A DNA stretch of 64,000 nucleotides, from contig JAENRP010000038.1 of the NCBI GenBank assembly GCA_024741835.1, positions 49,897-113,896 of the forward strand, in the 5' to 3' direction. Both the position numbers and the translations under genes were made by a program. A model generated the notes under the pieces. It was not told the DNA's origin. It searched no databases and saw only the letters and a list, made by a program, of their open reading frames with translations. This document shows positions 23,019 to 35,035 of this stretch, one piece after another; position 1 is the stretch's first letter; each line of letters opens with the position of its first letter. This stretch comes from Diplocarpon mali (lineage: Eukaryota > Ascomycota > Leotiomycetes > Helotiales > Drepanopezizaceae).

Positions 23019-26000
23019 CTATTATCTTCCAAGTGATTATAATCTTCTATACCGCTTTCCTAAGCTTTCAGCTAAGCTTATAGGTTTTAAAGTGGTCCTA
23101 GCTTTATAGGGTTAGCCTAGTAAAAGTCGCGAATCTTATATAATAACCTTATAAAATTTAAGGCGCAATACTAACTTAAATTAGAGTTATAACTAGTCTA
23201 TTTAACCTAGTACTCTAGTTTCCCTTAAAATAGGCGTATACTTAGTATCTTAAATACTTTATACTCTTCTTACTTAGCGATCTTCTCTATAGTAAGCTGG
23301 GGTTATTCCTAACCTAGCAAAGGGTTTTACAGATCTTTAAATAGTAGCTTTAGCGTAAAGATATTATATATTATAAAACCTATAAGCAGCTTAATCTAAT
23401 ATAAATTGCCTACCTTCTTAAGGACTTTAAAAGGACTATCCTATTAATTAGCCAGTTTCCTACTAAGGCGGTAGTTCTTAAGATTCTTTATCAAAAGGTA
23501 GACTATATCTCTAGGTTTCTAATTAATCTCCCTTTAATATTAATTTATAGACTTACGCATTTTCTCTTAAGCGCATTCCATATTGCCTTTCGCTACTTCT
23601 TAAGCTATATGCATTCTCTTTACTACTAGCCTAGCCTTTGCTTAGTTTAGTCTCTTTTATAGGCTGGACGGTTTTAAAGAGATCTAGTCCTAACTTATCT
23701 AAGGCGCGACTTTATACTTAAGCTAATATAGGATTATACTAATTAAAGTATAAAGGAGAGTCGATTGCGTATAATCTATTAATAGAATTAGTTCACTCTA
23801 ATTATCTTAATAGTAATTAATAAAAGGCTATAGTCTTAAATTAATATACTTATTTATAATCTCTGTTTAGCTATTAGTCTCCTTATAGTACGCTATAGAG
23901 AGTTTAATCTTAATACTAATAATATAGTAGAACTCTTTCTAAAATAAGGAAACGAATTAGGGGCCTTAGTCTAAGGTAATTGTCTTTAAAGTATGGCCGA
24001 ATCGATATATCTATTAAACGAACAATCGGGCAGTTCTTTAAGCGTTAATATCTTTATAATAAAGGATTATAATAGCGCTCTTACTAAGTTGGTTTATAAA
24101 AACTAAGATTCGATCAAAACTATGCTTATTAAGAGGGAAATCCTTAAAATTTATATATAAGTGCTATATAAGATAGTTAAGAATAAGGAGAGGCTGCAAA
24201 AGGCCTTATTATTTAATTATCTTTAAATGTGAGAATTAATAAGGTCTGCAGTTTATAATAAATCTTTTGCAATCTAAACCTATCTTAGCCTAATAGTACT
24301 TAAGAGTAAGAAGCTAATAGGTCTTTAAGCCACTAAGGTGCGCGCTTAAAGGTTAGTTATAAGCTTTCTAAATTAGACAAGTGCATAAAGGAGTATTATA
24401 GTATACGCAAAGGCACTCTTTAAAGCAAAGCAATCTATCTTTTAGGAAGTAGTCCTTAAGGAGGTTAGTACAAATTTTTTAAAAGGATTTGCGATTATCT
24501 TAATAAAGTTTCTCAATTAAATCAAAGGAATCCTTAGGTCGATTTAAGGTCGAATTAGAAGTATTAGTTAATATTAAGGCAAGGGTACCTTTAGTAGATT
24601 CGGTAAGAAATTTATTAGCTAGTTTAGTATTGATTCAAGTGTTTAACCAGGTAAGGGAAAGCAAAACTCAAGATCGGCTATCTAGCTTTGCTTATTTATA
24701 AACTGGCGCATTCTACTCTTAATAGCTAAGAATATTAGCCTTCTAGTTGTCTTTGCTAAGAGTATATATAATTCGAAAATTGAAGTTAAATAGAAATTCC
24801 ATCTATTAGTACTATTTTGCAATTAGAACTTTAATAATTATAAAGTACTTAAGGGAGCGGTAATCTAAGTAAATATCAACTCGCTCTTTAAATAATATAA
24901 GCTTAGGTCTCTATTTATAATAGGATTTAATGATAGTAAAGAGTTCCTTATTATATATTTCCTAATTAGGTTTATAGCTAAAGAGTATATATAAATAGAA
25001 GCCGATTGGGTACTATTGCTTATTAGAGTATTATTAAGAAAGTACTCTAGCGATAATGCTATTAGAAGCATTAGTTTCCAGCTTTATAGGTAAGTTAGGG
25101 TCAAAATAGTAAATCTGCTAAATCGAGAGCAATTGCTTATAAAGCTCTTTAAAAGCGATTCAGCACTCTTCTATCTAATTCTAAGGCACTATTAGTTAAG
25201 TTAAAATAGAAAGGGATTTAGCAATTAGCTTAAAGTTGCAAATGAATTATTAGTAGAACTTATAAAATCCTAGGTAGGACTTTACTTTAATAATAGTTTT
25301 TAAGTACTTCTAATTGCGCAGTAGTTCGACCTTTTTAAGGTCTAGTTTGATCTTAGTTATTATTAGAATATAGCTAAGATATTAAGTTTAAGTAATATAA
25401 AACTCGTACTTCTTAATATCTGCTTAAAGGCTAGCCTTTAAAAGTCGTTTTAATACCTTTTTAATATAGCCTTAATACTCTTTAATATTCTTAAAGTAAA
25501 TTAAAATATTATTTAAATACGCTATATAAAAATCATTTAAGTAATTTAAAAGAATATTATTTATATACTATTAATAAGTACTAAGTCTATTATAAAGGCT
25601 AAATAGGAGAACCTTACATTTATAAGATCTATACCTTATTCGAAAGGTAGTATACTCCTCTAATTTAGGGTCCATTTATATCCAATTGAAAGCAGCTTAA
25701 ATATCCAGTTTTATAAAAATCTTAGCTTTAGATACTCGCTTTAAAAGCTTGTCTATCCTTAAAATCAGGTAAGCGTCCTTTTAAGTTAGTACATTTAGCT
25801 TCTGGTAGTTTATGCAAAATCGGAGGCTACTATCAGCCTTCTTTATAAATAGTATTAGTAAAGTAAAGGGGCTAGTACTTATCTTAATAAAGCCTTTGTT
25901 TAAATTCTTAAGTAAGTACTCCTTTATAACCTTAAGCTTTTTAGTAGATTGATAATAGAAGGGCGAATAGGCGTTAGGCAAAGGCCCTTCTAGCTGTATC

Positions 26001-28050
26001 TTATAATTATAGTACTAATAGGAAGGGAAGGTATCTGCATCCCTTTTTAAAAAGGCTTATCTTAAAGATTGGTACTATTTTAAGAGTCGATTGTTAATTA
26101 GCTTTTCAATATTAGGATTCTTAAGCTTATATCTTTCCTTTAGAATCCTATCCACTTTATAAATACTAATTTAAAAGAACTTAATCTCCTTACGCTTTAT
26201 ATTATAATAAAAGGTGTTAGTACTAATTTTGCAAATAGGAACCGCAGCTTTAAGGCATTTGCAAATAGGGTCAGATTATAATTGATTTATATTAGACTAT
26301 TTTCCTAGATCTAGCTTAGTTATAGGCAAGGGCGCTAGTCTAATAATAGCAATAGGGATCTTGCGCCTAGCTAAGACTACTAAATTAGCGTAAGACTATC
26401 TTCTATTAATCTATTAAGCTTTATCTATAGCTATTTCCTATTCTTTACAATTGATATTAGCTTAATAATTAGATCGGATCCAAAGTCCTTTAAAAGGGGA
26501 AAGACAAATGACGATTTCCTTTGCAAACTAAGGAGATAGGGGGTAATATAAAGACTATATAAATCGGTTTTCCTTTAGCTTAAGTTTAAGTCGGAATTAG
26601 TATATCCACTTAACTCTAATAATAGCATTGCGCTAGCCTAAGTTGAGAATAACCTAAGGGTAATTATAAATACGCCTTCTATCAATTGTTAAATAAAAGT
26701 ATATATAGTATATAGCTTATATATAAATGGTATTCTAAAATCTATAGATAGGAATAAGGGCTAAAAGAGGAAGAATTTTAAAGCTAATCGCTTTTAAAAG
26801 ATATATAGAAAGGGAATGATTTAAAAATAGGTAACTAAAGGCTTTAGTATCTACTAAAGCTAATAATAATACTTTAAGTCCATTTATACTAATAGTATAA
26901 GAGGTTAGGAATTGCTTCTTTCCTATTAAAGAGTTAAGATCTAGCTTTAATAAGTTGCACTTTCGCAAGCTTAAGTAAGAGTCTTTTCCTAAGCCTTTTC
27001 GTTTTCCTAATCTTCCTCTATTTTAATCCTATTTTTAATTAAGTCCAAAGTCGGATCATCTTCTTCTATATCTTTTAAGGTATTAATCTTACTTATAGAA
27101 GGGCACTTGGTCTTATAGTGACCAGTTTTGCTATAGGTCTAGTAGGTGGCTTGCTTAAGGGGCAAAGCAAGAGAATTAGCCTTAGCTGGCGTATTTTAGT
27201 AAAAAGGGGTAGTAGGCTTTAAGGCTAGTGGCTTAGAAACTTAGGTAGTATTTCTAGCGCTTAAACTATAAGTAGTCTTATTAAAGAGCAAACTAGATAT
27301 CTTTTGATATAATACTAAGGTCGCCTTACTTTTAGTTAAAGGGTTAAGAAGTTGATTACTTTAGCATTTAGTATTAAGGGTATTCAATTAATTAATTATA
27401 ATAGTATAGTCCTTCTCTTAAGAGGCCTTAGCTAGGGCGTAAGTAGCTTTAAGCTAAGAGGTAATCTTATTCTATATAAAGAAGAACTACTTAGATCTTA
27501 AGACCTCTCTTTAGATTATAGCAAATTAGAATTAGGCCTAAAACTAAGGAAAAGTTTCTTTAGAATAACTAGCTTCCCTTATATAAAGGTAGTAGAAAGT
27601 AGATTAGAATAGGTCTACCTCTTAGCTAATTAAAAAGTAACTGCTTAATAGTTCTACTATTTCTTAACAGTTTCAAAAGGGGTTAATCTCTAAGAGGTAC
27701 TAGGGTTCGAGGTACATTTGGGCTTATCCTATAGTAGATCCTTAAATAAGGGCTTAGCAAGCTCGCTCATTCGGATATAAGTCGGCATTAACTTGCAATC
27801 GGTCTTAGACTAAAGCTAACTACTATTTATATATTAGAGAGGTTCTATTATTAAAGGGGGTGATCTTTTCGATTAGCTGAATTTTTAGCTATTTTATATC
27901 TATATCGACTTTTAAAGGAGGCTAGGTCTCGCTTTAATAAGAGTAGGTAGATTCTCGCTTAGTAGTCTAATATATGTGCTAAGCCATCTCTTAGCTTTAA
28001 TAAGCTAGGGTCTTTAGGCTAAAGATAGCCTAAGCAATCCTACTAATCTC
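23019..28050 (-). pseudogene. Gag-Pol of Gypsy B, RIP-disrupted chromovirus
   Basis: It is collinear with the A copy: zinc knuckle near 27,150-27,105, protease near 26,830 (LALVDTKAFSYLFLN), and reverse transcriptase at 25,981-25,780. The last is still open over 66 codons, with [20 protein letters not shown], then LFIKKADSSLRFCINYQKLN, the conserved start of Gypsy RT. RNase H, integrase and chromodomain follow down to about 23,019. No TRIM is present at the RNase H/integrase junction. Confidence 0.85.
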
Positions 28051-28619
28051 GCTTTGCAATTATCGATTAGATTAATCTTAGCATTATAAGGATTCCTTTA
28101 AACCTAAGACTATTCCTTATAATATATTTAGATTTGAAAAGTCTCGTTTATCTTAATTGGCTTAGCTATAGCATTATAGTCTCTTGCCCTTAGCGGCAGA
28201 GGAAGGTCCGGCCCTAGGGACTAGGGTAAGGGTACTCCCTATAGAAGCTAGTTCCTTAAATGAACTAGGTACATTTTATATTTGTTAACTTCCGGCTAGT
28301 AGGGAATTCATTTTACTGATTTTAGTTTCAGTAGGGATTCGGTTAATAAAGGGTTCTATAGAAAAAGGGTTCTAGTAGCGTAGTGCTCTTTTAACTTCTA
28401 CCTATAGCACTTTTACAAAAGGAGTAGTTAAGAAAATCCGGCTAATAAAAGCGTTCTTTGATTATATTAGTTAATAAGCTATACTTAAGCTCCTAGTTTG
28501 TCTAAGAGATCTCTAGGATCCTAACTTTATTAAAAGTCGAAACAACCGCAAATCGATTTTTAAAAAGGGTAGGATATTATTAAAAGCCATCCTTAGTAGA
28601 GAAGAACTTCTTCGTTTAA

Positions 28620-28926
28620 TATAATAATATAGAACTGCTAAAGTACAAGATCAAGTATAGAAGCAAGAAGTAGTACAAAAGGCGTATTCTATAGGTCTAA
28701 TACAAAGGAAACGAAGAAGTTAGAGAACCCTCCTTAAGGGAGAGCCCTTCTTCCTTATATATATAGCAGCTGGAAGCTCTATTGCCCATTTATATAATAT
28801 TATATAAGAATATCCTTTTGCACCTTTAGGGTCGATTTAAGAAAACCCTATATTGAATCGAGATTGCAAAACCTTAAAACGCTATACTCCTAGGTAATTG
28901 CACCAAGTGGAGGTGCAGCCGTTACA
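28620..28926 (-). repeat. 307-bp Gypsy LTR 3 (right, 5' LTR of B)
   Basis: It starts TATAATAATATAGAACTG (RIP form of TGTAACGACATAGAACCG) and ends with the unmutated CAGCCGTTACA. Confidence 0.9.
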
Positions 28927-28931
28927 CTTAG

Positions 28932-29469
28932 CGTTGCAATAATTCCTTTAAACCTAAGACTATTCCTTATAAGACATTCGAGTTCGAAAAGTCTCGTTTA
29001 TCTTAATTAGCTTAGCTATAGTATTATAGTCTCTTGCCCTTAGTAGTAAAGGAAGGTCCGGCCTTAAGGGCTAGGGTAAGGGTACTTCCTATAGAAGCTG
29101 GTTCCTTAAACAAACTAGGTACATTTCAGGTTTGCTAACTTCTAGCTAATAGGGAATTCATTTTACCGATTTTGGTTTTAATAAAGATTCAGTTAAAAAG
29201 GAATTCTATAGAAAAAGGGTTCTAGTAGTATAGTGCTCTCCTAACTTCTACTTATAGCACTTTTATAAAAGGAGTAGTTAAGAAAATCCGGCTAATAAAA
29301 GCGTTCTTCAAATATACTAATTAATAAGTTATACTTAAGCTCCTAGTTTGTTTAAGAGATCTCTAAGATCCTAACTCTATTGAAAGTCGAAATAACCGCA
29401 AATCGATTTTCAAAAGAGGTAGGATATTATTAAAAGCTATCCTTAGCGGAAAAGAACTTCTTTATTTAA
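28932..29469 (-). repeat. Leader segment of Gypsy A, cut off by element B
   Basis: This 538-bp segment is the 5' leader of element A and is homologous to 28,080-28,619 inside B. In A it is separated from the rest of the internal sequence by the 7.6-kb insertion of B. Confidence 0.85.
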
Positions 29470-29776
29470 TATAATAATATAGAACTGCCGAAGTGCAAGA
29501 TCAAGTATAGTAATAAGAAGTGGTACAAAAGGCGTATTCTATAGGTCTAATACAAAGGAAACGAAGAAGTTAGAGAGCCCTCCTTAAGGGAGAACCCTTC
29601 TTCCTTATATATATAAGCAGCTCAAGGCTCTTTATCCGTTTATATAATATTATATAAGAATATCCTTTTGCACCTTTAGGATAGATTCGAGATAACCCTA
29701 CGTCGAATCGAGATTGCAAAACCTTAAAACGCCGTACTCCTAGGTAATTGCACTAAGTGGAGGTGCAGCCGTTACA
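29470..29776 (-). repeat. 307-bp Gypsy LTR 4 (right, 5' LTR of A)
   Basis: It starts TATAATAATATAGAACTG and ends GTGCAGCCGTTACA, directly followed by the duplicated GCAAT of the target site. Confidence 0.9.
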
Positions 29777-29993
29777 GCAATTAGGGGGACTAGCGCTGAC
29801 TATGGATATTCATATCTAAGGGACTGTTAGAAGGAGCTATATTATATCGGCTACTACTTCGCCAGTATATAGAGGAGTAGCGTTCTGTTCTATCCCAATT
29901 GGGTTTAGCGTATTCCTATATAAATAGCTCTGGAGCTGCTTCTCAGCTTTTCCTCTTCATCCAATTGATTCTACTTTTTCCATTACCACTACA
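29777..29993 (+). repeat. 3' end of Copia relic E with probable LTR
   Basis: After the duplicated GCAAT, the Copia E sequence resumes with a purine tract (TTAGGGGGA). A probable LTR starts TGTTAGAAGG at 29,825. It contains TATAAATAGC near 29,920 and ends near CCACTACA at about 29,993. The TG...CA ends and the TATA box fit an LTR, but no partner LTR is present in the window, so the limits are tentative. Confidence 0.4.
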
Positions 29994-31898
29994 ATAGGAG
30001 GAAGTCAATCTCCCTCGATTTCTAGCCATCGGGACACCCCGAGACCTACAGCTTTTGACGATATCAAAGAAACTTGCAACGCTATAACAGAGCGAGTTTA
30101 CTTATATTTATACTTAGCGGATCGTTTTCGAAGTTAACCAATTTATAGAGAGTCTAGGATTTGCGCTCTGGTCTGATGAGCCGCCCCTCCAGCCATTGTC
30201 TATGAGTTGCTTGTACCAAAAAACGGGTCATGTCTGGTAGTTAAAAACAATTAAACAGTGTTCGTAAAGAGTCTTCTTATTACCTTGAATGTTATGTTAA
30301 ATATTCCGAGGCATCCACGAAGCTTTCCATTTGGATATTGGCCGTCTGCTTTCTCGCGTAAAAACTGATTCCTCTCTCGGGCCGGCTTGCGAACGGCACT
30401 GACTACAAAAGTACAGCGGTCAAGTGTTGTGTCTCGTCACTGTATTATCTAAGGGTTATCCTTGCAAATGAACTATGATAAAGGATAGAAGTGGAAAAGT
30501 ACTAGCTGCTAGATTGAGGTCTACTTGAGGGTATTCTGATATTTCCACCTGGTTCTGATAAGCATTAAAAGAGTTGGAAATTAAGATACGATATGAGGGT
30601 TTCCAGGGCTCGCCTCACTGGCAAGGGAGAAAACTTCACCGCTGTGCAAGTACTCCTGTAGGAGCTGTAACGTATGGGGCAAAGAGACCTAGAACTGTTT
30701 GGATAATTACTCATAGAGAGGTACCACTAGTCTAACTCTAGAAGCCTCATAGGAGAACATATCAATACAAAGCAGCAAGTTGTGAAACCCGAATAAAGTC
30801 TACGCTAATGAAGGACAGGGAGGGGTCGAGTTGTGAAGGTGATGAAGCAAGGAAATATGTGCTGCGGGCTGAATTCAGTAGGGGATCTGCAGGTAGCCTT
30901 GTCAAACATCAAAAGAAAAAAACTGTATATAAAATCAATGGGACAGGGATCATCCAGAATAGTGGCGTCTTGACACCTGAGGACCAATTAAGAAACCTAT
31001 GAGAGTTCTTGAGGGTCTTCTTAAGATCCATATAGTGATTTCTGCATGTCAGAGACCGACAGAGTACTCGAACTGCAGCAGCGATATTATTATTGATGAG
31101 AATTACAACCACATATACCTCTAAATAATAAGGGCATCTTATACTCTGCGCCATGTCGTGTGCCAAGTATCCCTCCGAAGATGTGAGGAGGTGAGATATC
31201 TACGTGTATATAGGAGAAGTGTCTTGATATCTTCGCGTTGAAACCATAGCCGACGATCTTCGCCGTGCTTAGCAGACCAGCTGGGAAACAGATGGTCTTA
31301 TCCTCATATATATACATAAGAGATAGACCAATCGTGGAAGATGTGTCGCATACTCGTCCTCACCTCCCAGTACAACAGTGTGACAAGTTAGTTGTGCTCC
31401 GAGTCTCAGCTCTCTTGGATGTAATGGATTGGCCTCAATGGAGTGGCCATATCGACTTGGCAGGTTGATCTTTCACAGATTTGTCGCGGCTTGTCTGTTT
31501 CGCTGCTATCGAAAGCAAGACTGGTATGTGCAGGTCTCAAACATTTCGGCTCGAGTTTACTTGGACTTTCTGATCGCCGGCATCGATTGAGCGTGATGCA
31601 AACCGATCAGCCCCACCGCATCACTACATCTGATGTAACCTTGTGAATATACCCAAGTACCACAGCTTTCCGCTGTGTAACTGTAGAGGCATAGTTTTTC
31701 TTCTGATGGAGAGGCCTCAGACTGGAATGTGTCTCGGGGCTTCTGGTAATATGGCGCAAGCATGTGACATTTCACATATATGAACAGCTCCCACTCCCAG
31801 TTAGAGACTAACCACCAGAATTCAACTTCTTACAGTTTCTCTGGAAAAGTTGCGACTCCTGCCATCAGCTTCTGGGTGATTTGAATCCATACCGAATC
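29994..31898. other. Intergenic region, no gene recognised
   Basis: Base composition returns to ordinary values here. All open frames are short, overlap each other on both strands and match no family I know. A divergent match to the palindromic repeat (GGGCCGGCTTGCGAA, near 30,380) is the only notable motif. The last few hundred bases must hold the promoter of the esterase. Confidence 0.5.
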
Positions 31899-34333
31899 AT
31901 GAGGTCCCAATATCTGCGGTTTATCGCCATATCGGCCTGTGCTTTTCTTGCGAGTACAGTATCAGCCAAAGCTCACAATCGGAAACAGCATGTAGCCAAC
32001 CGTCAGTACAAGAACTTTAAATATCCTACCAAGGCTGCTGGATCGGAGCTCAAAGAGCTACAAGTTGATCTTGGCTACGAGATTCACGAAGGCAAAATGG
32101 CAAGTCAACCTCCTGCGCCAGCTACAAATGGAAGCAGAGCTGATATGCCCTAGGAACACGACAAGTTCGTTTCTTTCAGAAACATTCCTTACGCCGAGCC
32201 TCCTCGAGAAGATCTCCGATGGTATGAAGCTATCGAGCCGCAGAGTATCCGCGAGGAGGTCAACGACGGCTCAACTGACCACAGATGTCCACAAGCACAA
32301 GTCGGCTGGGTTCCTCTGGCAGAGCAGTTCTTGAGCGACTTTGGAAACACGTCTCGACTGCTTCCCCTCAAATGGAGAGATGTGATTGATCCCAAGGATT
32401 ACAAGAAACCAATGCCCGACCCAATCGAAAAAGGTATGTTGATGCCGTTACTGCCCGAGGCTGATCTAACAAAGATAATGCCTAGTTCACGAGGACTGCC
32501 TGACCCTGGACGTTATGGTCCCCAAGTCTGTGTGGAAGAACAGGAACAATCCAAATGCTGACCCAGGTATGCTCTTAAACTCGCAGACGAACGTCTAAAC
32601 TTGCGGCTGACATGTGCCAGCTGCGGTCATTGTTTGGATCTATGGAGGGGGGTAGGTCTGATCTCATTCCGTGTACAGATACCCTTGTTGATTTTGTAGA
32701 TTCGTGTTTGGATGGAAAGATCAATTCGGCAGCCCAGAGGGATTCTTTGATGCCGTAGCAGCCAACGACCCAGATGCCGGGAATGTCATCTACGTACGTG
32801 ACCGTACCTCCGTGTGAACTCCAGCTAACTGAATACTGTTAGGTTGCCATGAACTATCGTCTTGGGGCTTTCGGCTGGCTCAGTGGTCCAAAGTTCGTCG
32901 AGGACGGTGGTATCCCCAACCTTGGTCTTCACGACCAGAGGTTCGCTATGAAATGGGTTCAGCGCTACATCGAATCATTCGGAGGTGCTCCCGACAGGCA
33001 CGTACACTGCCAGCTGTTATTCAAATTTGCGACTGACAAAATCTCAGGGTCACAGTCATGGGTCAGAGTGCCGGGGCATCGTCAATCCTACACCATATAA
33101 CGGCAGGCGGAGGACGACGAGAATATGCACCTGAGTTTCAGAGAGCCATATTACAGAGCCCCGGTTTCTTTCCCCAGCCGAACTCGTCACATGATGATCA
33201 CATCTACTCCGAGTATCTGAGAAGAACCGGTGCTACTGACTTAGAAGGGCTGAAAAACCTAGACACCTCGATCCTCCAGAAGATCAATGCCGAGATGACG
33301 TACGAATCGCCATACGGGATCTTCAATTTCGGACCCACCATCGACGGCGATTTTGTGCCGGAACTCCCAAGCAAGCTTCTGGGGGACCCGAGCGGACCGT
33401 ACCACAAAGATATATCCTTACTAGTTGGACACACTTCCTTTGACGGCCTGCTATTCACACCTCCGGTACGTATCTTTCTCGCCTATTGCCCGGTATTTTG
33501 AAATATTGAGTTTCAAACTTGAGTTGTCAGATTTAAGATTACAGAACCAAACGGGCCTAAAAATCTAAGATGGTAAACAAGAACTAATCAGGTCACAGTG
33601 GATCCGAACACGCGCGCACCTGAAGACCCACGCGCGAAAGCTTTACCCAGGAATTACTGAAGAAGCATTGGCTTATATCGATGGGCACTATCCAATTCGC
33701 CAATTCCAATCAAAGTTTCCCTTCCTGCCTCTCGTTGCTCAAATGAAAATCGCAAACGTGTCCGATTTCCTCGACGTAAGTTTGCGGCCTCCAATGAAGC
33801 CAAACGATACTAAACCCGCTCTCTAAGGATATTGCAATTCAATGTAACTCCTACTACCTCACCGAAGCCATGAATGCCAATGCCATGGCGCCGGTTTTTA
33901 GATACGTGTTCAACACGCTCCCAGCCATCCATGGCTACGACGCCGGATACACGGTAAGAACCGCCCTGACTTAACATTCGAAAAATTACAAAGTGTTGAT
34001 GGCAATATGTAGTACTACCCGTCCCCACCAATGATCGGCCCCGTCGACGAGACCCTCGCCAAATTCAGCCAGGCCTCCATCGTCAACTTCGCACGCTTCG
34101 GCTTCCCGACCGAGGACTCGTCGTGGGAGGAGTACACGCCCACTAACCGTAAGGTTATGAACTTCGGGAAACCAGGACAGTCGGTGCAAAATTTTGACAC
34201 GATGCTGGGAGACGACCTGATGGACCGCGAAAAGTGCGAGTTCTGGCAGTCGGCGCCGTACTGGTCGGAGCCGGAAGAAGGCTCGAGGTTCGTCGAGCAA
34301 GAGGCGGCCTACAAAGAGTGGCTCAAGAGGTAG
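31899..34333 (+). CDS. Secreted type-B carboxylesterase/lipase, 10 exons
   Basis: Exons: 31899-32099, 32154-32433, 32486-32566, 32621-32651, 32700-32793, 32843-32997, 33048-33465, 33599-33775, 33828-33953, 34013-34333. They give 627 codons plus stop. The start is the ATG before a signal peptide (RFIAISACAFLASTVSA), so secretion is likely. The carboxylesterase-B marks in order are NIPYAEPP, EDCLTLDV (EDCLxLNV motif), YGGGF oxyanion loop, nucleophile Ser in GQSAGAS (about residue 288), acid Asp in GHTSFDG (about 413; Glu is usual there) and His in AIHGYD (about 514). It hydrolyses ester bonds; the substrate cannot be read from sequence. Introns 1 and 6 fit only as GC-AG (GCAAGT...TAG and GCACGT...CAG). 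If those are not spliced, the gene is broken. Confidence 0.85.
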
Positions 34334-35035
34334 GCGGCCGGACTTGGGAAAGGAAGGAAGTCATGCTCTTGGTTGATAGCACCGGAGCGTTTTCTCGGAG
34401 ATGTCTTTGAGGCGGTACTGTTAAATACTCAAGGCTGGGATGATGTCGGACTATGCTATACTTTGCAGCGGGAAACTAGACTATGGCTCTAGCTTTCACC
34501 TCTGAATCTCTGAGCAAGATATCTCGACTGGTTTGACCGCGGAATCAAAACAAGATCGAAAAGCGCCTTTTCGCACGTGACACTTGTTTACTTTGCGATT
34601 CGCTTATATACACCAAGAGGCAGCACGGAACCGACACACGAGCCCCGCTCACACAATATCACACGTTTGGCACGCCAAAACAAGTACTATTTAAATATTT
34701 AAGACAATCTACGCCAGTAGTTTTAACTCTTTTACGATATTTCCTTTAAAATCTTTACAAGTAGTGGTCCCTCTGCGTTGAAAATGCACTTCGACAGTCA
34801 AGTTACTGTTTCCGTGCTATTAGAATTCCCAGAAAGCGCACTCCAAATAGGCAACAAAGAAATCTTCCTCGAATCGTTTTCTCCTTTCTATTATTCTTAC
34901 GTATATATATTTAAATGTATTTGGGTAAAAAAAAGAATCTTATCCCTCTGAACTCTTTGCCATGCTACTCATCCTATCCATCCTACCCATCCGCCCATTC
35001 ACCCATCCACCTATCCACCTTTGCACCCCTTAAAA
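34334..35035. other. Intergenic, AT-rich from about 34,690
   Basis: The first part is the probable 3' region of the esterase. From about 34,690 the sequence becomes AT-rich, with TATATATAT and poly-A tracts, and passes into the retroelement relic. No gene is seen. Confidence 0.5.

Larger units (their letters stand above)
21353..28926 (-). mobile_element. Chromodomain Gypsy retrotransposon B, complete copy nested in A
   Basis: This 7,574-bp element has LTRs at 21,353-21,659 and 28,620-28,926, each 307 bp. The perfect target duplication CTTAG lies at 21,348-21,352 and 28,927-28,931. Removing B joins 21,352 to 28,932 and restores the leader sequence that B itself carries intact near 28,070-28,090. 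So B jumped into an older copy of its own family. It is coded on the minus strand, with the polypurine tract AAAGGGGGGAGGGTAG beside the left LTR. It is RIP-mutated like A but keeps some residues that A lost, for example the His of the zinc knuckle (SKTGHYKTKCP). Confidence 0.92.
14139..29776 (-). mobile_element. Chromodomain Gypsy retrotransposon A (outer copy), interrupted by element B and a TRIM
   Basis: The terminal LTRs, 14,139-14,445 and 29,470-29,776, are both 307 bp. They are flanked by a perfect GCAAT duplication at 14,134-14,138 and 29,777-29,781. The internal sequence runs 14,446-21,352 and continues at 28,932-29,469 after the nested copy B. Coding is on the minus strand: the polypurine tract AAAGGGGGAAGGTAG reads up to the left LTR on that strand. 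With the TRIM and target duplications removed, the internal length is about 6.94 kb, against 6.96 kb in B. It is heavily RIP-mutated and inactive. Confidence 0.9.

Noticed and set aside
30371..30397. GGGCCGGCTTGCGAA similar to the palindrome core
   Set aside because: The ACTC and GAGT arms are not both present. It is noted only as a possible divergent copy.
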